Under the pieces are notes generated by a model. The model was not told the origin of the DNA. It worked only from the letters and a program-made list of their open reading frames with translations, and did not search any database. From NCBI GenBank assembly GCA_024362935.1, contig JANCRA010000003.1, positions 49,265,844-49,329,843 on the forward strand: a DNA stretch of 64,000 nt, read 5' to 3'. The stretch's first letter is position 1. The number at the start of each line of letters is the position of its first letter. The stretch comes from Setophaga petechia. Lineage: Eukaryota > Chordata > Aves > Passeriformes > Parulidae. The translations under genes and the position numbers were made by a program. Positions 1 through 9,312 of this stretch are shown in pieces.

Positions 1-7
1 AACAGGC

Positions 8-988
8 TCAGACCCCTGTGTCTGCAGCAGGCTCATCTCCCCCGGCAGTGTTTACTTCTGGCTCCTCAAACACCCTGTGGATCGCCTTCCTTAGGGACTG
101 CATGGAGGAGTGCTTCCTGCAGCTCTCCATGGAGCACTGTCTCCAGCAGCTCCTCATAGAGTATTCTCTCTTCCAACTACCCACCAAGAAACAGATAAAG
201 GGTTTGATGCTGCTGGTGATGCAGGTGAGCAGGAAAACCGCCTGGGAGGGGACAACTGTGTAACCGAGCTGTTGCAGTAAATTCCAGAGACTGAGAGGCA
301 GACTGAAGAGTGCAACGAGGACAATAACAATGTCGAGCCTCCTGTGTTGCTGCTGCTCCTGGGAGCCAGGTTTGAGATGAAGGAAGAGGTTTGTGCTGGA
401 AATGACCATGGGTGCAGCAAACAGGAAGAGGCTGAGGCCATACATGGAGCTGAGAGCCACCTGGCATTGCTCCTGCTCGTGTGACTGGCACAGGGAAGTC
501 ACCACTGGATTAACAGCGATGACAATGAAGAGGAAGGCCCAGTATGGGACACTCATCACCACCCACAGCAGGCGCTCAGGAAATTGGTAATCACAGAAAA
601 ACAGGCAGAGGATGGACCTGCACCTCTCAATGCTGATGAACATCAGCCAGGACATCCCTACATTGTAGGTGAACAGTGACAGCTGGAAAAGCAAGCTCAA
701 ATACATTGAGGGTATTATAGCAGAGCAGGACATTTCTTCCAGCAAGAAGAGCAGGGTGGAGAAGACCATGAAGATGAGGAAGAGGAAGTCAGTAATGGCC
801 TGGTTGAAGATGAAGTCGGTGATTGCATTAATTTGGAGGAGCCAGAAGAAAGCCCCGTTCCCAGCCAGCCCACAGAGGCCAATGAGCAGCATCACAATGT
901 GCATGGCCACGCTGGAGACACTGATCTCACACTGACCAGGTCCATTGCTTAGTGATGTGAAAAGAGGAGACACGGTGCTCACCTCCAT
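8..988 (-). CDS. MRGPR-family GPCR G1 (ERC group)
   Basis: Complete 326-residue class A GPCR in a single exon, probably a plasma-membrane receptor for small peptides or other cationic ligands as in known MRGPRs; the ligand cannot be read from sequence. TM1 is about 27-51 with G-N at 43-44, TM2 62-83, TM3 92-122 ending in E-R-C (121-123), which is the MRGPR form of DRY. TM4 is 140-162 and TM5 179-203, with C167 and C175 placed like the TM4-TM5 disulfide known in MRGPRX receptors. TM6 is 218-242 and TM7 249-270, with K-P-F-I-C (262-266) replacing NPxxY. The tail holds a threefold 9-residue repeat (about 276-302). The start is the first Met after a conserved splice acceptor and matches the other paralogs. 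The stop lies 8 bases from the window edge, so the poly(A) site is outside. G11 encodes the same protein. The family call is firm; the subtype (MRGPRH-like or other) is not. Confidence 0.9.
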   Translation of the reverse strand: MEVSTVSPLFTSLSNGPGQCEISVSSVAMHIVMLLIGLCGLAGNGAFFWLLQINAITDFIFNQAITDFLFLIFMVFSTLLFLLEEMSCSAIIPSMYLSLLFQLSLFTYNVGMSWLMFISIERCRSILCLFFCDYQFPERLLWVVMSVPYWAFLFIVIAVNPVVTSLCQSHEQEQCQVALSSMYGLSLFLFAAPMVISSTNLFLHLKPGSQEQQQHRRLDIVIVLVALFSLPLSLWNLLQQLGYTVVPSQAVFLLTCITSSIKPFICFLVGSWKREYSMRSCWRQCSMESCRKHSSMQSLRKAIHRVFEEPEVNTAGGDEPAADTGV

Positions 989-1310
989 GGATGGATGGAC
1001 ACTGGGCAGGCAGTGGGATGTGGCCCCTGGCTGTGGTCAGAGTGGATGGGCAGTCAATGCTTGGAGAATCCAGGGATGGACCATGCGGCTCCTCAGCAGC
1101 TCCCTGCAGTGGGAAGGATTCAGTGGGGAGGAGTGAGATGTGCAGGGGAGGAGGGCAGTGGAAACTGTGGGGCGGTAGAGGGAGGTGGAAGGGTTGGGCT
1201 GGTGTGCAGGGGATTGATAAAGAAGAGAGACTAATATTTTATCTCTCCTGAAGTTGCTTAAAGAGTGACTGGGCACATTGATCAAAGGATGTAAAGATGT
1301 GGACACAGGA

Positions 1311-1590
1311 TGATAAACGTGGCTGGAACCAGAGCAGAAACAGATGAGGAGGCATGCATTATTTTTGGGGCAACTTCTGTGACAAGAAGCAAGAGCACAT
1401 GGCCAAAGGAAAAGTTGAAGGCAAGGTCACCTTTAATATCTCAGCACTCAGTGAATACGAACACCAGAGACCCCTCTGAATGACCCTCCAGGGCCATCGG
1501 AGGACTCCCAGTAGGAAGTGGATGCATGGAAATGCATCTAGGAAAATGGAATTTATGTTTATTTTTAAGGTGTTCTTAAGATAAGAAAAA
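1311..1590. repeat. R1 repeat, copy 1
   Basis: Recurrent spacer with ggtcacctttaatatctcagcactcagtga and gacccctctgaatga. Further copies: 35815-36160 and 60278-60560. Looks like an old interspersed element but not recognised. Confidence 0.55.
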
Positions 1591-1766
1591 CGTTTTTAAG
1601 TCTACGTATGGTTATAGTGGATAAAAACACTGTTGTAAAGTCTCGCAACAGCTGCAGAATTGATGAGAGATCCTTCTGTGTGTCCTGCTGCCTAATATTT
1701 TACTTGGTAACAACATTGGTTAGTGTTAGGAAGTTTATTCTGTCTGATTTTCATATCACTCCTATT

Positions 1767-1808
1767 CCATGCCACGCCACGCCATGCCATGCCATGCCAT
1801 CCCATCCC
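1767..1808. repeat. CCATG/CCACG pentanucleotide repeat
   Basis: About eight units with some CCACG and CCATC variants; the homologous tract at 36275 is longer. Confidence 0.85.
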
Positions 1809-2754
1809 GATGGGTTCCCAGTCCCTGGCCACTCCCTGGCTGCAGGTGTGGCCTGTTGGGCTCTGCTGCTGTCCAGTGGGAGATTTGGGATTGGTGGCAC
1901 CCAGAGCCCTCCTGCCCTCTCCAGCCCCTGTCTGCCTGATGCCTTGGGCTGCCTCCCTAGAACAGAGGCCAGACCAGGTGAAGAGAATAAAAGGAGGCAT
2001 TGATGAAAGGCCTTCAAAAGGTTCACCTTGAGCTCTCAAAGCCTCTGAGAGGAGCTACACCCAAAATGGACAATGGTCACGAGTTATTCAGACAGATGTA
2101 AGTTTGGTCCATTTACAAATCAGGGGGTTAATCCTCCAATTACAGCTTCAGGTAATGAAGTCCTTTAGCCCCAGCTTTCCCTCCCCCAATTCACTTTTGT
2201 CTGTACTTTTCTGGGCCTGAGGCAGTAGAGTGTCAGTTGCATTTCAGGCCTAGAGGGATTGGTTTGTCTGACCAAAATGTGCAGACAGTTAACTAACACT
2301 TTCCATGGAGCTTAGAGTTATGCACTAATGCAGTACAGGATATGAAAAATAGAAAGGCTAAAATCCTAAGGCATCATGTCCCCTCTAACATCCTCTAGAA
2401 ATTCCCCCCAGGCTGCCTTCCTCTCCAGACATCCCCGCTCCTCTCCTGTCCCACTCAGGAGCCCCAGCAGTGTTTGTGCTCCTCCTGGCAATTCCATGCT
2501 TCTCCAGCCAAATGAACAGCAGTGGAGCCATCCCTGTAGTGCCTCTTGTTTGTGTCCAAAGGAGGTTGGGGGGCTGGAGAGCAGTGATGGATCTGGGGAG
2601 GGGCATCTCCAAGAGAAACGCGGCCCCAAAGCCTTACGGGGCAGGCTGGGGTGAGCAGCCCGTGGGGAGGGACTGGAGCCTCAGGCACGGGGCTGGGAGG
2701 GATGGGAAGGGCGGGAGGTGGGTGGGCTGCATGGGGAGTGGGATGGGAGGGTGG

Positions 2755-2885
2755 TGTGGGAGGGGTGGGACATGATGGAGCTGGTGGGAAGATGTGGTGG
2801 GAAGGTGTGGGATGTGGTGGGGCTGGAGAGAAGGTGTGGGGTGTGGTGGGGCTGGAGAGAAGGTGTGGGATGTGGTGGGGCTGGT
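2755..2885. repeat. G-rich minisatellite
   Basis: Units of about 29-31 bases built on ggtgtgggatgtggtggggc, roughly three full and two partial units. The homologous tract at 37310-37385 has one unit fewer. Confidence 0.75.
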
Positions 2886-4134
2886 GACCTCAGGGAAGCC
2901 CCAGGGAGGGGGGTGATGCCCCGTGGAGCCCATGGTGACAAACACAGGTGTCACCCTGCTCCTGGAAGGGCGTGGCTGTGCTGAGGACCACGGCCTCCTC
3001 CCCTCCTTTCTGCTGCACCCTCTGAGCCTGCTGAGGGAGCCGCTGAAGGCAGTGGAGAGGAAGAATTTCTGAAGGCAGAGACACCTTTGCACCTGGCTCA
3101 CAAAATTAAAAATTAAAGATCTCTGAGGAGATGTTTGCTGTGTTACTCACAGAGCACTCAGGGTGGGGAATGCCGAGCCCCTGGGCCATGCTGTCTTTGC
3201 CAGCCCAGCTCTGGACACTGGGGATCATGGTTGCTCCAGGGAGCAGAATCTATGGCTGTGTTCATTCTGACACCAAGACGTTAAAGTCTTACAGCAAAAG
3301 TGTGTTAGACTAATAAGAATTTTGAGTCAAAATTGTGATCATAGTGGAAATATATTCACCGTAGTCGTGTTCAAAGAAACAACAATTTCCAGGTATTTTT
3401 ATATACTATAATATCCAAGATTTTTTGATAGATACTGTCAAAAGTGCTCTTAATATTTTACATCATGGTATAGGTGTTTTGTTTCTTTTAATTACTACCA
3501 GAATATGCTGTCTTTCTTAGATTAATGGATAACTCGTTTTTTCCCAGGTAAACAGTGTTTTATTGGCAGTGCTTCAGTGCTGGTGACGAACCCCCTTGCC
3601 CTGTCTCCCTGAACTATTAGTGGGTAGGAGGGAGGGGCTGGGGGAAAAAAAAAGTGGTTTAAGGTTTTATATTACTTCTCATTATAATCGTCTGAATCTT
3701 TTGAAAATAAATTTTCTTAATACCATTAAATTTGAACCTATTTTTCTATTCTTGGGGGTCTCTCACCTCAGTGCACTTTTTCTCCCACTCCCCATCTCAA
3801 CTCATGAGGCCTTTGTTGATTTTTGTTTTCCTCTCCTGTGCCCAGCTGAGAGCAGGAGAAGGTGAGTGAACGGCTTTTGTGGGTGCCTGGCATTTGGCCA
3901 GTGCCAAACCACGACAGGCTTGCAGCAGGTTATCAGCATCAGAGCCCACATTTCTTACTGCCAGTACCCTTGATGATGCAATGAAAGCTAATGGAGGCCA
4001 GATGTTGGGGTGCTGGGGTGCCCCCTTCTAGCCCTTCACCAGATCTCATCCTCCTCCTCCTCAGCCTTGGGAATACTTGTGGTTGTATTTTCCTGATCTC
4101 ACCCTTTGCAGGCAGGGACACCTTCCACCTTCCA

Positions 4135-4395
4135 CTAGACCGGGCTGCTTCAAACCCCATCCAGCCTGGCCTGGAACACCTCCAGGGGTGGGAAGGCCAG
4201 AGCATCTTTGGGAACCTGTGCAGGGCCTCTCCACCCTCACAGGGAGAAATATCTTCCCAATATTGCCCCTAACCCTGTTCTCTGGCAGTGGGAAGCCATT
4301 CCCCCTTGTTTTGTCACTTCAGGCCTTTGTCCAACGCGCCTCTCCAGTTCTTGGAGTCTCTTTAGGCCCTGGAAGGGACTCTAATGTCTCCCTGA
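4135..4395 (-). mobile_element. CR1-type LINE 3' fragment
   Basis: On the minus strand reads the characteristic end of avian CR1 (nnGGTGAGGGTGGAGAGGC...CCAGGCTGGATGGGGTTTGAAGCA). Confidence 0.8.
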
Positions 4396-4879
4396 AGCCC
4401 TTCCATTCTCCAGGCTGAACACCCCCAGCTCAGAGACCTCAGAGAAGCCCCAGGGAGGGGGTTGATGCCCCGTGGAGACAGTGGTGACAAACACAGATGT
4501 CACCCTGCTCCTGGAAGGGGGTGGCTGTGCTGAGGAGCACGGACTCCTCCTCCCCTTGGAGCTGCACCATCCCAGCCTGCTGAGGGAGAGACCATAGCCA
4601 GGGCACAGGAAGAATTTCTGAAGGCACGAAACCACCAGCAAGGAAATCAGTAAAACCCAGGTTTATATTAAGCAACAGCACAACAAAGTGGTGTCTCTCT
4701 GTGTGTGTTTGTGTGTGTATTCAACATGGTGTGACAAAAGGACAGTGAGGGTAAGGATTAAAAAAAATGGGCAAAAACCTTTACAGCACTCAAATTTAAG
4801 AGTATTTCGGTTATACATTAAACTTAGCAATTCAGCAGAGGAATATCACTTAGCAGCATTTAACCATATTTATGCCTGA

Positions 4880-5545
4880 TACTTGCTTGCAGGCCTGCCC
4901 CAGTCAGATGTCTCAGGTACTAACACATCTGGGAGAGCAGCATTTGTGCCACATTTGCCAGAGCAGATGCAGTCGTGTGTGCATGCAGACAGACAGACAG
5001 ACATAGAGCCAGGCAGAGTCAGTGCAAGGTCGCTGTGAGAAATTGCCCTGGCAGGCAGTGAAATGCTCCCTGCGGATCCCTTTGCATCTCCTGCCTGGGC
5101 CAAGGGCTGGGCCTGGAGCCCTGGGGGGATGGGCCCAGGAGGCGTGGGCGTTCGGGGATCAGCCCAGGGCAGCAGGCGGGAGAGATCCCAGCTGGGAGAG
5201 GCCCCAGTGCCAGGGAGCTTCTGCTCAGCGCTGCTGGGCCCAGCACAGCTCCAAGGCTCTCCTTTTGGGCCGCTGCTCACAGGGCCCCAAGGGATGGGCG
5301 CCACTCACAGCAATGCTTCACCCTGGCCACACTTGGGGCCGGCAGCTTCCTGTGACAGTGGGAGAGCAGGGATGCTGTGGCATCCAGGGGAGTCCAGTAA
5401 TTTCCAAGGCTGTTGATAAAAGCCCAGGAGGTGGTTGGACAGCAGCAGTTCCTGGGAGCAGAGGGTGTTTCTGATCAGCGCCACAGGAGCTGAGCCCAGG
5501 GGCTGCTCCTCAAGGCTGAGGCCTAAGGAGCCTTTTTGAGATCCC
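4880..5545. repeat. B block, copy 1
   Basis: GC-rich ~650-base spacer block beginning gcaggcctgccccagtcagatg and containing a GACA run, a TTGATAAAAGCCC TATA-like site on the plus strand and a shared end ctgctcctcaaggctgaggcc. Lies 3' of a receptor gene in all four copies. Differs from copy 58175-58870 by very few bases in its core. Confidence 0.75.
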
Positions 5546-5550
5546 AGTGC

Positions 5551-6070
5551 AGCCTGGTTTTAGGAAAATTAATCCACAAACAACAGAGGTTTATGTCCAA
5601 AAAGGGGACAGAGGAGTCCTTCGACTTTATTTGAATAAAGGGAGAGGCCATGGGGCATTCCCCTGGGACCTCTCAGATTTTTGGAGGATGCAGGCTCCCT
5701 TTTTATCCTAATTTCCTGGCCAATTTTCCCTTCTTTCTTTTCCAATTGGCTGAAGTACTTGAGAGGTACAGACTTACCAATACACCCGATACTGAAGATT
5801 TCCCTCATATGTATAACCCTCCTGTTTAATTTTAAATTCTTACAGAATATAGGGTTTTTTCTTCCCCATTGTTTCTTTCATCTTTCAATGTCTAATTTCA
5901 TTTATCAGCAAGCCTAAAGTTTCTTTGTAAATAGAAATATCTTTTTCCATTCATCAATCAGTGGACTTCTTCCCATTGTTTCTTTTATCTCCCAGTGCTA
6001 GTTGTATCTACCAGCAGACCCACAGCTCGTTTGTGAAGACAAATCTGCTATTCCTCTCATTAGAAAAGGG
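5551..6070 (-). mobile_element. Solo ERV LTR downstream of G2
   Basis: On the minus strand the sequence has an LTR layout: AT-rich U3, GGATAAAAAGGG (TATA-like, about 5700-5708), then AATAAAGTC about 75 bases later (5626-5631), and an end near TTTTCCTAAAACCA. It interrupts the conserved 3' region between a B block and the G2 poly(A) signal, which is continuous at G3, G7 and G11. No gag/pol sequence. Exact ends and target duplication are not resolved. Confidence 0.7.
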
Positions 6071-6111
6071 ATGGGTGATGCCCCAGCAAAGGGCGGGTGA
6101 CAGCTTAGGTA

Positions 6112-6117
6112 TTTATT
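6112..6117 (-). terminator. Poly(A) signal of G2
   Basis: AATAAA on the minus strand, 75 bases after the G2 stop codon. Confidence 0.7.
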
Positions 6118-6192
6118 CATCAGGTGAATTAAGCAGTCCCTCAGCCACAGTCGCAGAGTCCCTCAGTAGTGCAGCGGGAAGATTCAACAGAC

Positions 6193-7116
6193 TCAGAGCA
6201 CTGTGTCCATGGCAGGATCATGGTTGTAGGCAGTGTTTTCTTCTGGCTCCTCAAAGACCCTCTGGAGGGAGAGCCGCAGGGACCCCACAGAGCAGGGCCT
6301 CCAGCAGCTCCCCACCAGGATGTAGATGAAGGGTTTGATGCTGCTGTGGATGCAGGTGAGCAGGAAAACAACTTGGGAGGGCACAACGGTGTAGTCGAGG
6401 TACTGCAGTAAATTCCAGAGGCTGAGGGGCAGAGTGAAGAGCACAATGAGGCAGATAACAATGTTGAGTCTCTTGGGTTGCTGCTGCTGGGAGCCAGGCT
6501 TGACCTTGATGGAGAGGATTGTGGTGGAAATGAGCACAACGGGAGCACAGAGGAGAAGGCTGAAGGCATGCACGGAGATGAGAGACACCCAGCAGTGCTC
6601 AGACAGCTGGACAAAACACAGAGAAATCATGGTGGCAAAGACAGTGATGAAAGTGATGAGCAGGGCAAGCACCACCCATGACAGGTGTTGGGGACGATGG
6701 CAGCAGAGCCAGAGTGGGCAGTGGATGGACCTGCACCTCAGGATGCTGATGCCTGTCAGTGTGTACAGACAAAAGGTGTGTGACACCAGTGGCACCCTGA
6801 AAAGTAACCACACATACTGCAAGGGCATGATGATAGAGCAGGACACATTCCCCAGCAGGAAGAGCAGAGGGGAGGGCAACAGAATGAGGAGGAAGAGGAA
6901 GTCCAGAAGAGTCAGCACAAGGATGTAAAGTATGGTGCTGTTCCTGGACAAACAGCGGGAGCCAAGGAGCCAGAGCACAGCCCCATTCCCAGCCAGCCCA
7001 CAGAGGCCGATGAGCAGGGTCACACTGTGTATGGCCACGCTGGTGACATCTGTCTCACACAGATCATCTCCTTCAGTGGGTGAGGCAGGAGATGGGGACA
7101 TGGTGCTCACCTCCAT
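6193..7116 (-). CDS. MRGPR-family GPCR G2 (LRC group)
   Basis: Complete 307-residue receptor in one exon. TM1 carries G-L-A-G-N-G (40-45). TM3 ends in L-R-C (126-128): the acidic residue of E/D-R-Y is Leu, although the following loop (C-x-R-P-x-H-L-S) is the most canonical MRGPR loop in the array. C167 and C175 keep the TM4-TM5 disulfide pair, and TM7 has S-S-I-K-P-F-I-Y. The frame stays open upstream to 7422, but that extension crosses a splice acceptor (exon boundary at 7227) and a leader donor (7427), so the start is placed at 7116, where all paralogs begin M-E-V. The 199-base intron 7228-7426 separates it from the leader exon. AATAAA on the minus strand (6112-6117) lies 75 bases after the stop. 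The C-terminal third is nearly identical to G8, while the N-terminus matches G4, which suggests gene conversion. Confidence 0.9.
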   Translation of the reverse strand: MEVSTMSPSPASPTEGDDLCETDVTSVAIHSVTLLIGLCGLAGNGAVLWLLGSRCLSRNSTILYILVLTLLDFLFLLILLPSPLLFLLGNVSCSIIMPLQYVWLLFRVPLVSHTFCLYTLTGISILRCRSIHCPLWLCCHRPQHLSWVVLALLITFITVFATMISLCFVQLSEHCWVSLISVHAFSLLLCAPVVLISTTILSIKVKPGSQQQQPKRLNIVICLIVLFTLPLSLWNLLQYLDYTVVPSQVVFLLTCIHSSIKPFIYILVGSCWRPCSVGSLRLSLQRVFEEPEENTAYNHDPAMDTVL

Positions 7117-7426
7117 GGATGGACACTGGGCAGGCAGTGGGATGTGGCCTCTGGCTGTGGTCAGAGTGGATGGGCAGTCAGTGCTTGGAGAATCCAGGGA
7201 TGGACCATGCGGCTCCTCAGCAGCTCCCTGCAGTGGGAAGGATTCAGTGGGGAGGAGTGAGGTGGGAGGGTTGGGCTGTTTGGCAGGGAATGTGAAAGGA
7301 AAGCTCAGGGCAGAGGATGGATGACCTGGGCAGGGCCCTGCGGTCACCGGGAGAGGGTGGCAGGAACAGAGCAGCTGGTGCAGGAGAGGAAGGTGGGGTA
7401 GGGAGGAAGGCAAACATTGCACTGAC

Positions 7427-7640
7427 CTGTTCCCTGTGGGGCAGCAGCAGGCAAAGGGGTCTGTGCAGATCAGCGGCGCTTCCTGGTACCTCTTGCTCCT
7501 TTGGGATCCGTGTCCTAAAGCGGCTCCTGCCAGGTCAGGGACATGAAGGAGAAAGTGCCCAGGTCACCAGGAGCTCCCCATTCCTGTCCTGCTGGCTCCT
7601 CTCTGTGCCCTGTCCTGGTGTTGCTCCCCAAGGCTCAGTG
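7427..7640 (-). other. Non-coding leader exon L1 (for G2)
   Basis: GC-rich block present ten times in the window with little change. On the minus strand it ends ...CACAGGGAACAG followed by GTCAGTGC, a good splice donor (boundary at 7427). The strong acceptor TCCTTCCCACTGCAG lies 199 bases on, before G2. It contains a 9-codon upstream ORF on the minus strand (7515-7544; reads M-S-L-T-W-Q-E-P-L). The 5' end is not defined; no clear TATA box. Confidence 0.65.
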
Positions 7641-7789
7641 GGGTCATAGGGCAGGCAGAAGTGGTTTTACAACTTCAGCTACGTCAGAACTCCACCCCCT
7701 CTCAGTTATTTATCTTGAATATTTTTTTCTTCACCTCAAAGGAAGTGACTTTTTTCACAAGTCCACATGAAGAATTTTGCAAATGGCTC

Positions 7790-8060
7790 CTCATTTCCTT
7801 CTGATTAGAAACATTTCTTCCCTGCAGAATGTCCCATACTCCAACTGCCTTCTCTCTCTCTACCATTGCTCATTTCTCTTCCCAGAGGGGACAATGACCC
7901 TCCAGCAGCAGAGGGATGCTGGTGGTGCTGGTGACACTGGGATGCTGCTGAGAGTGCTGGCAGTGCTGGTGAAGCATCAGGGTGGTTGTCAGAAACAGCT
8001 CCCATTCTGTGAAGAGTTCCAGAATCATTGCCAAAGCCTCCGCTGTGCCCAAGGAAGCAA
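7790..8060. repeat. M block (microsatellite-like CTG/CAGCAGCAGAGGGATGCTGG spacer)
   Basis: Recurrent ~270-base spacer beginning tcctcatttcc..ctgattagaaac and containing ccctccagcagcagagggatgctgg. Further copies at 13230-13470, 16410-16690, 17605-17720 (partial), 25110-25400, 28340-28600, 33070-33340, 42335-42600, 44340-44600, 49790-50060, 51810-52070 and 57520-57790. No gene seen in any. Confidence 0.65.
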
Positions 8061-8339
8061 AATCGAGGCAAGAATTCCCATTTTTGCTTTTTCCCTGAAG
8101 CTCACAGACCCCAAGGGAAGTACGGCACTCAGGTGTTTGCAGCCAGGCTATCAGAACTTAGAGCCCACCCTAATTACTGCCAGTCCCCTTGATGATGCAG
8201 TGAAAGCTATCAGGGACCAGGGTGCTGTGAACTCCCTGCCAGCCCATATCCAGAGCTGCTCCTGCTCCTTCTCAGTCCTGGGAACACTTGGGGTCGTTTG
8301 TGACACCTGATCCCAGACTGTCCCTTTGCAAGCAGAGAT

Positions 8340-8600
8340 AATTTCATCTATCCCAGATTGCTCCAAACCCCATCCAACCTGGCCTTGGCAACTGTCAGGG
8401 ATCCAGGGACAGCCACAGCCTTACAGGGTAGCCTGTGCCAGGGCCTCACCATCCTCACAGGGAAGGATTTCTTCCCAATATCCAATCTGACCCCACCCTC
8501 TGTGAGTGGGAAGCCAATCCCCCTTGTCCTGTCACTCCATGCCCTTGCCCAAAGTCCCTCTCCATCTCTCCTGGAGCCCCATCAGCTCCTGGATCATGAA
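8340..8600 (-). mobile_element. CR1-type LINE 3' fragment
   Basis: Same CR1 region: on the minus strand CCCTGTGAGGATGGTGAGGCCC and, further on, CCAGGTTGGATGGGGTTTGG. Confidence 0.8.
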
Positions 8601-9312
8601 GTGTTTGCACTTGAAAGGATTGGGCTGGTGAGGGGATGTGAGATTCCATAGCTGGGGACACAAACACGGTGTCAGCAGGAAGAGAGGTGACAGTTCTGGT
8701 CCTAGGGCCAACAGTTTCCAGGAGGAGCATCCCAGATCCCTGAGGCACATGTCAGCCTGGGTAGGAATCATCTCACCTCAGCTTTTTAGGAATTCCTTAA
8801 ATTCACTCTAGGCTGCTGTCTGACTCCCGGGCAGTGTAGAGGATGAGTCAGAGGAAATCTGCAACTTTCTAAGGATTAAAGCCAAGAGAGCAGCATTGAT
8901 TGCCTTTTCCCAGAAGAAATGACATTGCTGAAATCCTAAATCATCCCTCTGCTGTGTGCCTGTGCTCCAGCTCACACGCAGAATTTATTATTGCATGAAT
9001 CCTCTTGGAAACTGTGAGGTGAAGGTCCGGTGCCAAATTATGGTATACAAGTGGGAAAACTAGATTTGGACAAGAAATAAAAATTTAGCAGCACATTTGT
9101 AGTGCAGGGTCCTAAGGACTCACCCCAGGAAAGAGAGGGGGCAAGTTCAGCCTTGACCATTCCAGGGAACTTCCTGCAGATCCCGGCCCAGGGACAGCAG
9201 CTGGAGGCTGGGAGCTGAGGTGAGAGCACTGCGGGGAAGTTCTCCAGGCTGCCAGAGGAAACAAGGTCAGACTCTTCTCTTCCACCTTCATCAGGGCCTC
9301 CTCATTGGGGTG
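8600..9312. other. Spacer between G2 leader and the ERV insertion
   Basis: No gene seen. Homologous to 25830-26850, where an extra ~330 bases (26360-26700) are present. Confidence 0.6.

Larger units (their letters stand above)
989..4870. other. Spacer upstream of G1 (class-A spacer)
   Basis: No gene seen. It holds the acceptor region of G1 (to about 1250), an R1 repeat (1311-1590), a CCATG microsatellite, a G-rich minisatellite (2755-2885), two copies of a ~190-base element with ...CTGGAAGGGNGTGGCTGTGCT (2885-3090 and 4430-4640), an AT-rich stretch (3300-3760) without recognisable content, and a CR1 piece. Same order at 35501-39340 and 59956-63840. Confidence 0.7.
1..5033. repeat. Left copy of the 59-kb-period repeat
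   Basis: Matches 58968-64000 base for base wherever compared, apart from G at 4010 versus C at 62977. It includes G1 and its whole upstream region up to the start of a B block. Period 58,967. Confidence 0.9.

Noticed and set aside
2885..3090. Conserved ~190-base element (also 4430-4640) as a coding exon
   Set aside because: Copies differ by indels and their splice-like ends are weak; kept only as part of the spacer description.
4870..5304. Minus-strand frame of up to 144 codons in the B blocks
   Set aside because: Pro-rich translation of GC-rich sequence; start and C-terminus differ between copies and many differences change the amino acid.
6193..7422. 409-codon frame giving G2 a long N-terminal extension
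   Set aside because: The extra 102 codons run through the 5' UTR, a splice acceptor and the intron; the first Met is inside the intron, and the paralogs start at the internal Met.
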